Assembly: GCA_026770585.1 (NCBI GenBank)
Contig: MU646359.1
Coordinates: forward strand, 507,287 to 518,109
Reading direction: 5' to 3'
Length of the DNA: 10,823 nucleotides
Source of the DNA: Baffinella frigidus
Taxonomy: Eukaryota; Cryptophyceae; Cryptomonadales; Baffinellaceae
Below the pieces are notes generated by a model. That model was not told the DNA's origin and ran no database searches. It saw only the letters and a program-made list of their open reading frames with translations. This document shows positions 6,121 through 10,823 of this stretch, in pieces. The first letter of the stretch is position 1; each line of letters opens with the position of its first letter. The translations under genes were made by a program, and so were the position numbers.

Positions 6121-6302
6121 AAATTCCTAACCCTCAACCCCAAACCCCAAACCCCCAACCCCCAACCCCCAACCCCCAACCCCCAACCCCCAACCCCCAA
6201 AACCCCAAACCCCAAACCCCAAACCCCAAACCCCAAACCCCAAACCCCAAACCCCAAACCCCAAACTATTTAGGGTGTAAGAGTTTGGGGGTTGGGGTAA
6301 GG
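6121..6302 (-). repeat. Inverted array of TTGGGGG and TTTGGGG units
   Basis: On the + strand it reads CCCCCAA about seven times (about 6150-6200), then CCCCAAA about nine times (about 6203-6266). Both are G-enriched variants of the telomere heptamer in reverse orientation. At 6270-6302 the orientation flips to TTTAGGG and TTTGGGGGTTGGGG on the + strand, so the right edge can fold back on the array. Confidence 0.95.
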
Positions 6303-6444
6303 GTCAACGAGAGGAGAGACTTTCGGTGAACTTATGACGTCGGACCATCAACTTAAGGCGCCCAGAGAGGGCTCAGACGAAGTGCTTCTTACGATACTAA
6401 GCGTACAACCGGACCTACCTGGGCATAGGAGGCACTCGCTTCGC
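6303..6444. other. No recognisable feature
   Basis: No inverted repeat, heptamer run or coding signal that I can see. It is the left flank of the 150-bp element that follows. Confidence 0.5.
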
Positions 6445-6448
6445 GATC

Positions 6449-6598
6449 TAATCTCAGAAAAGGAGTTCTAAAACTCGTTTTCTGAAGTCAATTCCCCTCC
6501 AAATATGTCAACTTATGCGTAGAGAAAAGAATAAGTTGACATATTTGAAGGGGAATTGACTTAAGAAAACGAGTTTTAGAACTCCTTTTCTGAGATAA
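6449..6598. mobile_element. 150-bp foldback element, copy 1, TSD GATC
   Basis: Terminal inverted repeat TAATCTCAGAAAA-GAGTT (consensus TTATCTCAGAAAACGAGTT), flanked by GATC at 6445-6448 and 6599-6602. The structure is a hairpin in which each end is itself a palindrome (AGAAAACGAGTT, four-base centre, AACTCGTTTTCT), and the middle arms AAGTCAATTCCCC...GTCAACTTAT fold onto AATAAGTTGAC...GGGGAATTGACTT. It has the same length as the copy at 9687-9836, and both end in GAGATAA. It has no coding capacity. The superfamily is uncertain; 4-bp duplications occur in several, including Sola and Chapaev. Confidence 0.93.
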
Positions 6599-6619
6599 GA
6601 TCAACGACACCACGCGTGG

Positions 6620-6914
6620 GCGCGCACTAGCACTGCACAGTGTCATGTCTTCATCAGGTTCTAAGGTTACGTAGGAGGTGGAGTTAGAATCCATCCGGAA
6701 AATGCTCGTATGAGCGGCCGACACGGGGTACAGTAAGTGGCACAATGCGGAGCATGTGCAGCGCTGACGCTGGTTGTTCGGCAATAAATTATCAATCTCT
6801 CTGTCATGTGTAGTGCTAGTGCGCGCACAACGACACACTAGCTCTACACAGTGCCATCAGCAACGTGTGGCGCGCACTAGCGCTACACAGTTTCATCACC
6901 AACGTGTGCACTGC
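6620..6914. repeat. GCGCGCACTAGC repeats, direct and inverted
   Basis: CGCGCACTAGCACTGCACAG (6621-6640) is complementary to GTGTAGTGCTAGTGCGCGC (6808-6826), which makes an inverted pair enclosing the dispersed repeat at 6673-6814. Two more direct copies follow, near 6832-6869 (CACACTAGCTCTACACAGT) and 6870-6908 (GCGCGCACTAGCGCTACACAG), each followed by CATCA-CAACGTGTG. Confidence 0.75.
6673..6814. repeat. Dispersed 140-bp repeat, copy 1
   Basis: Aligns with 9287-9428 from AGGAGGTGGAG through CATCCGGAAAATGCT, GTATGAGCGGCCG, CACGGGGTACAG, TGGCACAATGCG and CAATAAATTATCA to the end. The indels between copies sum to a multiple of three, and a minus-strand frame reads HTSIFRM-S-STS in both. Two copies sharing a frame by descent is not proof of coding. 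AATAAA is kept on the + strand in both (6783-6788, 9399-9404). I do not recognise the family. Confidence 0.8.
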
Positions 6915-6942
6915 CTATCTCTGCCTCACTCGGGTTGGCCGA

Positions 6943-7140
6943 CTATCCACACGAGAATGCTAGAGGGGCCTATTTAAAACCGTTTGTTTTTACAAGTGGG
7001 CATTTGTGTAGTAAGTTTCGTTGAAAATTGGTCACGCTAGTAACAACTATGCCAGGCGCGAGGTTGGAATACCCCATCCTGGTACAAAATTGTACAACCC
7101 CACATGTAAATAGGCCCCTCTGGCATTCTCGAGTGGATTC
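6943..7140. mobile_element. Foldback element with CACGAGAATGC termini
   Basis: TATCCACACGAGAATGCTAG...CCTATTTA (6943-6975) is complementary to TAAATAGGCCCCTCTGGCAT...GTGGATT (7107-7140) with a few mismatches. The interior carries GTGTAGTAAGTTTCGTTG (7007-7024) and GGTCACG (7030-7036), boxes shared with other foldbacks here. A similar layout is seen at 7571-7786. No target duplication identified. Confidence 0.75.
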
Positions 7141-7215
7141 TCAAGTTGACATGCCAGGTTTTCTGTACAACCCCATCCGTCAACTTTGGAGCAATAACGT
7201 GCCCGGGCGCGCCAA

Positions 7216-7353
7216 CCACACGGTGGACTACGGACCTTTCATCAAAAGTCAACTTACCCTGTGGGAAGTTAACCTTAAGGATTTTCTAATGCAAATTTGG
7301 TCACGTTGCCGCTAATTCTAGGGGCCCCGAAACCCTCGAAGCCCACCGTGTGG
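7216..7353 (+). mobile_element. 138-bp CCACACGGTGG-family element, copy 2 (intact termini)
   Basis: Starts CCACACGGTGGACTACGGACC and ends CGAAGCCCACCGTGTGG, so both 11-bp termini are intact and complementary. It aligns along its length with 1853-1992. The flanks CCAA and ATTGG extend the inverted repeat, as the flanks of the 163-bp element do, instead of forming a direct target duplication. It contains GTCAACT (7248-7254) and GGTCACG (7299-7305). No coding capacity. Confidence 0.85.
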
Positions 7354-7423
7354 ATTGGTGATCACAGATAGACTGAGACAGAGCGAGACTCAGACAAGCA
7401 GACGCAACGCAAGGACACCACTA

Positions 7424-7559
7424 GCCCTCCGAAATGGACCAAATCCCAAATTTGCCTTTCCTGATTTCCATCCGCAAGCTTCGAATTCGAGGCTAATGGC
7501 TCAAACGCCCGCCTGAAATCCAAAACGCCAGATTCACGATCTGGTCCACTTTGGAGGAT
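7424..7559. repeat. Short-arm inverted repeat with inner hairpin
   Basis: CCTCCGAAATGGACCA (about 7425-7440) is complementary to TGGTCCACTTTGGAGG (7543-7558) with two mismatches. Inside the right end, CCAGAT and ATCTGG pair around TCACG (7528-7544). The right part recurs in diverged form near 8928-8962 (CAGATCCACGATCTGG...CTTCGGAGGATT). The stretch 7354-7423 is unremarkable. Confidence 0.7.
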
Positions 7560-7570
7560 TAGAGCAGTGT

Positions 7571-7786
7571 GCCCACTCGAGGCTAGAAATATGACTATTT
7601 AAAAACAGGAATTCGATAACCATTCAAGAAAAGAAAAGAGGGGTGCAGTAATTTTCACACAAATGGGGGCATTTGGTCACGTATCGGGCGGAATTCCGCC
7701 CGACACGTGAACACGCCTGCACGTGACTGGTGCTAAATTTAACAACTCCACATATAAAATAGTCCCATGTCTAGCCTCGAGTAGGC
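7571..7786. mobile_element. Foldback element with CTCGAGGCTAG termini and a perfect palindrome
   Basis: GCCCACTCGAGGCTAG...GACTATTTA (7571-7601) is complementary to 7755-7786 (ATAAAATAGTC...CTAGCCTCGAGTAGGC). Near the apex is the perfect 20-bp palindrome TCGGGCGGAATTCCGCCCGA (7684-7703), with CACGTG words just outside (7704-7709 and 7720-7725). The interior includes GCAGTAATTTTCACAC and GGTCACG (7675-7681), shared with the element at 6943-7140. Confidence 0.75.
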
Positions 7787-7813
7787 AGGGAACTTGGCCG
7801 CGAAAATCATGAA

Positions 7814-7983
7814 CAATTTCATCCGGACGAGTATTCATAATGAATACGATTTTGGTGTATCTTAAGGGGTGTAAATAAGACAGTCGTCTATCTAGACTTC
7901 ATTTAGAGCCTCAAGATACACCAAAATCGAATCGGAGATCCCCGAAATCGTATTCATTATGAATACTCGTCCGGATGAAATTG
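7814..7983. mobile_element. Foldback element with CAATTTCATCCGG termini
   Basis: The 50-bp left arm (7814-7863) is perfectly or nearly perfectly complementary to the right arm (7913-7983) once a 21-base insertion in the right arm (about 7930-7950, bounded by AAATCG repeats) is removed. Each arm contains the near-palindrome ATTCATAATGAAT. The loop 7864-7912 is unrelated sequence. I see no target duplication. Confidence 0.8.
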
Positions 7984-8084
7984 GTAACGCTGACGGTGCT
8001 GGTACAAAACGTCAACGTTACCCCATTTTTCATTACAGAGCTCTAGCCTATCGGCAACGTGTGTACTCAGACCAGCGAATAGGG

Positions 8085-8224
8085 TAACGGACTAAAAACG
8101 GGGTAGTTCGGCCTACGGTATTACCTACGGTAGGCCGTAGGGGTTTTCGTAGGAGCCCCCCTAGGCCCCTACGGCCTACCGTAGTCAATACCGTAGGCCC
8201 AACTACCCCATTTTCAGTCCGTCA
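8085..8224. mobile_element. GC-rich foldback with CCTACGGTAGG boxes
   Basis: TAACGGACTAAAAACGGGGTAGTT...CCGTAGGGG (8085-8143) pairs with CCCCTACGGCCTACCGTAG...CAGTCCGTCA (8166-8224); pairing may extend outward to ATAGG and CCTAT. It has two CTACCGTAG words (8125-8133, 8176-8184), which ties it to the 1306 and 3854 elements. No convincing target duplication. The preceding 7984-8084 shows nothing distinctive. Confidence 0.8.
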
Positions 8225-8265
8225 GCCTATGAAAGCGGACGCACGTCGAGAGACATCATCTGGGA

Positions 8266-8405
8266 ACATGTTTAATATAAAACAAAAAGGCCTATCAAAC
8301 CGGATTATGGCCCTAATTAAATTTACTTACGGCCCTAATCAACCTTCGTCCAACTCCTAAGAACAAATAGGGGTCCGTTTTCTTTCAAATGAAACATGTC
8401 CCCAG
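8266..8405. mobile_element. Deletion derivative of the 5046-5441 inverted-repeat family
   Basis: Termini ATCTGGGAACATGTTTAAT (8266-8284) and GAAACATGTCCCCAGAT (8389-8405) are complementary. The interior from GGCCTATCAAACCGGATT onward matches the left arm of 5046-5441. So this copy keeps one arm and only the tip of the other, as expected if most of one arm of the long inverted repeat was lost. Confidence 0.75.
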
Positions 8406-8466
8406 ATAAGACAGGCGCACCGCTACACGGCAGGCGGGGCTCACCTCCTCCTCCACCATCTTCTGA
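8319..8466 (+). repeat. Duplicated segment, copy 1
   Basis: Runs from AAATTTACTTACGGCCCTAAT through AACATGTCCCCAGATAAGAC, GGCGCACCGCTACACGGC and CTCCTCCTCCACCATCTTC. It aligns with 8736-8888 in the same orientation, about 417 bp away. It includes the right part of the element at 8266-8405 plus GC-rich flank, so the flank was duplicated with the element. Confidence 0.85.
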
Positions 8467-8517
8467 GTGAGACTCTGAGTGAGATGAACGGAGTCGGGGG
8501 GAAATGACCTGCAAACA

Positions 8518-8598
8518 CGACCGATCCCGCAAACACGCGACATAGAGAGAGAGACCGCAACCATCTGAGCAGTAAGCCGCAACCATCTGAGCAGTCAA
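8518..8598 (+). repeat. CGATCCCGCAAACACGCGACA repeat and 22-bp tandem
   Basis: The stretch at 8518-8560 (CGACCGATCCCGCAAACACG to GAGAGAGACCGCAA) is repeated almost exactly at 8695-8737. Directly after it, CCGCAACCATCTGAGCAGTA occurs twice as a 22-bp tandem (8555-8576 and 8577-8598). Confidence 0.9.
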
Positions 8599-8615
8599 CC
8601 CCTCGTCCTCGGGCT

Positions 8616-8657
8616 TTATCTCAGAAAACGAGTTTTAGAACTCGTTTTCTGAGATAA
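8616..8657. mobile_element. 42-bp minimal member of the 150-bp foldback family, TSD GGCT
   Basis: It consists of TTATCTCAGAAAACGAGTT, four bases TTAG, and the exact complement AACTCGTTTTCTGAGATAA, flanked by GGCT at 8612-8615 and 8658-8661. It keeps the full outer termini of the 150-bp elements but lacks the middle. The two end palindromes in the 150-bp form start 108 bp apart (9694 and 9802), and 150 minus 108 is 42, so a deletion between them gives this form exactly. Its centre matches the right-hand palindrome of the long copies. Confidence 0.92.
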
Positions 8658-8735
8658 GGCTCGTCTGCCGCCCACAGACCATCCACCCTCCCCCGACCGA
8701 TCCCGCAAACACGCGACAGAGAGAGAGAGACCGCA

Positions 8736-8888
8736 AATTTACTGAGGGCCCTAATTAACCTTCGACCATTTCCTATGAACAAATAGGGATCCATTTTATG
8801 TTAAATTAAACATGTCCCCGGATAAGACAGGCGCACCGCTACACGGCGGGCGGGGCGAGCTCTGCCCGCCTCCTCCTCCACCATCTTC
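8736..8888 (+). repeat. Duplicated segment, copy 2
   Basis: Copy of 8319-8466. Here it follows directly after the second CGATCCCGCAAACACG repeat (8695-8737). It adds a GGCGGGC...GCCCGCC hairpin (about 8846-8870) that copy 1 lacks. An open frame starting at 8812 runs through this repeat and the C-rich tract that follows, and is not supported as a gene. Confidence 0.85.
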
Positions 8889-9286
8889 CAGACTCTTGAG
8901 TCCTAACCCTAACCACACCGCGGTAAATCAGATCCACGATCTGGCCCTCTTCGGAGGATTTAATTTCGGACCAAGACATAATCCGTCCCGCTATCTTCGG
9001 CTCCCCACGCGGAAGGTAAGGGTGTATATGCTATTTTACGCATCGAATGATGCTATCTTACGCCTTTTCATCAGGACAGATTCTGGTATGGTCCGAGATG
9101 AGATTAGAGGGGAGGTATACCGTTGCTCCCCCCGCACCCCCCGCCTCCTCCGCCACCGCTCCAAACACCCCTCCACAATCTCCCTCCGATGGCGCGCCCC
9201 CTCCCCCTCCCCCCCCGCCCCTCCCCGCGGCGCCCCCCCTGCAGCTCTGTCCCGAGGCGGGCTATTTCCGTCCTGAGGCGAGGTAG
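8889..9286. other. Unassigned stretch with a C-rich low-complexity tract
   Basis: The stretch 8889-9121 holds only the CAGATCCACGATCTGG hairpin (8932-8947) noted above. From about 9126 to 9245 the + strand is dominated by C runs (CCCCCC, CTCCTCC, CCCCGC). Overlapping open frames on both strands give Pro-rich and Gly/Arg-rich peptides from base composition. I see no conserved motif. Confidence 0.6.
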
Positions 9287-9428
9287 GGAGGTGGAGTGAG
9301 AACCCATCCGGAAAATGCTGGTATGAGCGGCCGCCACGGGGTACAGAAATGGCACAATGCGTCGAGAGCATGTGGGACACTGACGCTGACTGTTTGGCAA
9401 TAAATTATCAGTCTCTCTGTAGGGTGTA
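9287..9428. repeat. Dispersed 140-bp repeat, copy 2
   Basis: Second copy of 6673-6814, in the same orientation about 2.6 kb away. At its right end it runs straight into TGTAGGGTGTAG telomere-like heptamers (9418-9455), whereas copy 1 is followed by CATGTGTAGTGC. Confidence 0.8.
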
Positions 9429-9486
9429 GTGTTCAGGGTGAAGGGTGCAGGGTGTACGCGCCTTGGCCTGGATCAGGGTTTACAGT

Positions 9487-9668
9487 GGACCTACCCTAAC
9501 ACATACCCGTCGGGGCCGGACTGATTGAGTATGTGTGGAGGGTAGGTATGCGTTATGGTGTCCACCCTTCAGGCATACTTCCTTGCAGGGGGAAATCGGG
9601 GGCCGGCCGAAGGAGTATGTGTGGAGGGTAAGTATGTGTTACGGTAGCCTGTGTTAGGGTAGGTGGAC
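9487..9668. repeat. Inverted repeat enclosing two 46-bp direct repeats
   Basis: AGTGGACCTACCCTAACACA (about 9485-9504) is complementary to 9649-9668 (TGTGTTAGGGTAGGTGGACT) except for three bases. Inside, 9512-9558 and 9599-9644 are direct repeats (GGGGCCGG...GAGTATGTGTGGAGGGTA-GTATG-GTTA-GG). CTACCCTAACACATAC also folds onto GTATGTGTGGAGGGTAG (9529-9545), so alternative hairpins compete. CCTTGCAGGGGG near 9580 matches a motif inside the inverted repeat at 4501-4778. Confidence 0.75.
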
Positions 9669-9686
9669 TCGAGGGGTGTAGGGTGT

Positions 9687-9836
9687 TTATCTCAGAAAAC
9701 GAGTTCTAAAACTCGTTTTCTTAAGTCAATTCCCCTGCAAATTTGTCAACTTATGCGGAGGGTAAAGAATAAGTTGACGAATTTGTAGGGGAATTGACTT
9801 AAGAAAACGAGTTTTAGAACTCGTTTTCTGAGATAA
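9687..9836. mobile_element. 150-bp foldback element, copy 2, TSD GTGT
   Basis: Starts TTATCTCAGAAAACGAGTT and ends AACTCGTTTTCTGAGATAA, with GTGT at 9683-9686 and 9837-9840. Same length and plan as 6449-6598: palindromic ends (9694-9721 and 9802-9829) around a stem AAGTCAATTCCCCTGCAAAT...GTCAACTTAT and its complement. It is inserted in degenerate TGTAGGG telomere-like DNA. Confidence 0.93.
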
Positions 9837-9840
9837 GTGT

Positions 9841-10057
9841 AGGGGTATCCCCGCTCCGATGCGGCGCCGGCAGGCTCTTGAGCGCCCGCGTGACCGGTCA
9901 CGCGGACGCCGAAGCCAACTGTCCGAGGTGACTGCCTTGCGTGTTCCCCTTTGGGGTTTGGGGTTTGGGGTTTGGCCCTAGCCCTGAACCCTACCCCCCC
10001 CCCCAATTTGTGTTTGTGTTTGTGTTTGGGGTGCGGGCCCGAGCCCTCCTGAGACGG
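9841..10057. other. GC-rich spacer, then TTTGGGG and TTTGTG runs
   Basis: 9841-9945 is GC-rich single-copy sequence with a GTGACCGGTCAC palindrome (9890-9901). About 9949-9975 holds four TTTGGGG units on the + strand, followed by a short inverted patch (CCCTAGCCCTGAACCCTA, about 9976-9993), a run of ten C, and TGTGTT units (10008-10027). Confidence 0.75.
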
Positions 10058-10228
10058 GCTTAGGGTTTAGGGTTTAAGGTTGAGGGTTCAGGGTTTAGGG
10101 CTTAGGGTGTAGGGTTTAGGGTTTAAGGTTGAGGGTTGAGGGTTGAGGGTTTAGGGTTTAGGGTTTAGGGTTTGGGGTTTGGGGTTTGGGGTTTAGGGTT
10201 CAGGCTTTAGGGTTCAGGCTTTAGGATT
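10058..10228 (+). repeat. Degenerate TTTAGGG / TTGAGGG / TTTGGGG block
   Basis: Nearly continuous heptamers on the + strand, with pure TTTAGGG at about 10148-10170 and three TTTGGGG units at about 10171-10192. It ends in TTCAGGCTTTAGG repeats. Confidence 0.95.
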
Positions 10229-10312
10229 GGTGCCAGATTTTCCCGATACATAAAGGACAAGACCAACAGAAACCCGTACCTTCACACGTCAAATGTTGCC
10301 GAAATGGCTAGT

Positions 10313-10541
10313 GACCTGGCGTGGATCGGAGGGGGGCCAAATCCATTGATTTCGACCTGTTCCCAAAAGTTGATTGTGTACCAAGATTGGGACTTAAGTT
10401 GACACAGAGACCCCAGATCTGGGGTCTCTGTGTCAACTTAAGTCCCAATCTTGGTACAAAATCAACTTTTGGGAACAGGTCGAAATCAGTGGATTTGGTC
10501 CTTCCATGAGGGGTGGTGGGACCTGGCGTGGATCGGAAGGG
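10313..10541. mobile_element. Spacerless 162-bp palindrome between 18-bp direct repeats
   Basis: Arms 10337-10417 and 10418-10498 are complementary at 79 of 81 positions with no loop; the centre is CCCCAGATCTGGGG. The mismatches are near 10346 and 10375. Each arm carries AGTTGAC (10397-10403) or its complement (10432-10438). The direct repeat GACCTGGCGTGGATCGGA lies at 10313-10330 and 10520-10537, offset from the palindrome ends by 6 and 21 bases, so it is not a clean target duplication. The open frame through it (10321-10509) is an artefact of the palindrome. Confidence 0.92.
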
Positions 10542-10606
10542 TTGCAGAGGAAGGGCACGATGAGGCGCCCGGCGACTTTGTAAAGCACTGACTTCGCGGC
10601 CCTGGT

Positions 10607-10823
10607 GTGGGGGGTAGGTTTTAGGGTTTGGGGTTTGGCGGTTAGGGTGTGGGGTTCAGGGATCAGGGTTCAGGGTTTCTGGTTTCAGGGTTTAGATCGG
10701 ATTAGGGTGCAGGGTTTATGGTTTATGATTTATGGTGTATGGTGTATGGTGTATGGTGTATGGTGCATGGTGTATGGTGTATGGTGTATGGTGTATGGTG
10801 TATGGTGTATGGTGTATGGTGTA
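10607..10823 (+). repeat. Telomere-like block ending in a TGTATGG array
   Basis: Degenerate TTTAGGG, TTCAGGG and TTTGGGG units (10615-10715) pass through TTTATGG into about twelve TGTATGG heptamers (10736-10823), with a single TGCATGG variant near 10763. The window ends inside the array. The unit differs from TTTAGGG at two positions and has lost the GGG run. Confidence 0.95.

Noticed and set aside
6449-6598. Introner-type (intron-generating) element
   Set aside because: Neither the element ends nor the target duplications supply consistent GT and AG splice sites across the three copies, and there is no surrounding exon.
6488-6838. Minus-strand frame of 116 residues
   Set aside because: It crosses the 150-bp foldback element and the dispersed repeat with no start or domain support. 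Only the part shared with 9287-9428 is worth a test, and is listed as a finding.
7028-7315. Plus-strand frame of 95 residues
   Set aside because: It spans the right arm of one foldback and most of the 138-bp element; the related copy at 1853-1992 does not keep the protein.
7814-7983. Target duplication flanking this foldback
   Set aside because: The flanks (ATCATGAA and GTAACGCT) share no direct repeat at the element edges, so I made no claim on its insertion mechanism.
8812-9276. Open frame of 154 residues, the longest in the window
   Set aside because: It runs across a dispersed repeat and a C-rich low-complexity tract; the peptide is Pro-, Arg- and Ser-rich with no recognisable domain. 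An overlapping opposite-strand frame is just as open, as expected from composition.
10736-10823. A true chromosome end at the right edge
   Set aside because: The terminal array is TGTATGG, not TTTAGGG, and the window is cut within it, so nothing shows that the chromosome stops here.

Overview
No protein-coding gene can be supported in this window. It looks like eukaryotic nuclear DNA from a subtelomeric or telomere-repeat-rich intergenic region. The main clue is the pervasive heptamer TTTAGGG and its one- or two-base variants (TTGAGGG, TGTAGGG, TTCAGGG, TTTGGGG, TGTATGG), scattered in many blocks from base 1 to the last base. TTTAGGG is the telomere unit of land plants, many green algae, dinoflagellates and some apicomplexans; nothing here allows a narrower assignment. 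Most of the G-rich strand is on the + strand, so if the blocks kept telomere polarity the chromosome end would lie to the right, but blocks at 2822-2857 and 6127-6266 are inverted.

Between the telomere-like blocks the DNA is almost entirely short foldback (inverted-repeat) elements, small tandem duplications and dispersed repeats. From left to right: diverged tandem AT-rich units (51-621); a long foldback (650-1036); a tandem duplication whose second copy is split by a 164-bp hairpin element with a 9-bp target duplication (1046-1570); a head-to-head pair of a 138-140 bp family (1700-1992); a dispersed-repeat pair around a GAA microsatellite (2219-2801); telomere-like blocks (2822-3675); a tandem array split by a 163-bp terminal-inverted-repeat element (3671-4282); more telomere-like DNA inside and beside an inverted repeat (4284-5032); a long inverted repeat carrying a truncated copy of the 163-bp element at its apex (5046-5441); a minisatellite (5481-5733); inverted C-rich telomere-like DNA (6121-6266); then a dense run of foldbacks (6449-8657), repeats and low-complexity DNA (8736-9480), two more inverted repeats (9487-9836), telomere-like DNA, a spacerless 162-bp palindrome (10337-10498) and a TGTATGG array running off the right edge.

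The strongest discovery is a foldback family with three copies in the window: two of exactly 150 bp (6449-6598 and 9687-9836) and one of only 42 bp (8616-8657). Each is flanked by its own perfect 4-bp target duplication (GATC, GTGT and GGCT). The termini are themselves palindromes, and the 42-bp form is exactly what a 108-bp deletion between the two terminal palindromes would leave. No transposase is present, so all these elements would be non-autonomous. Two short words, AGTTGAC and CTACCGTAG, recur far above chance inside otherwise different foldbacks.
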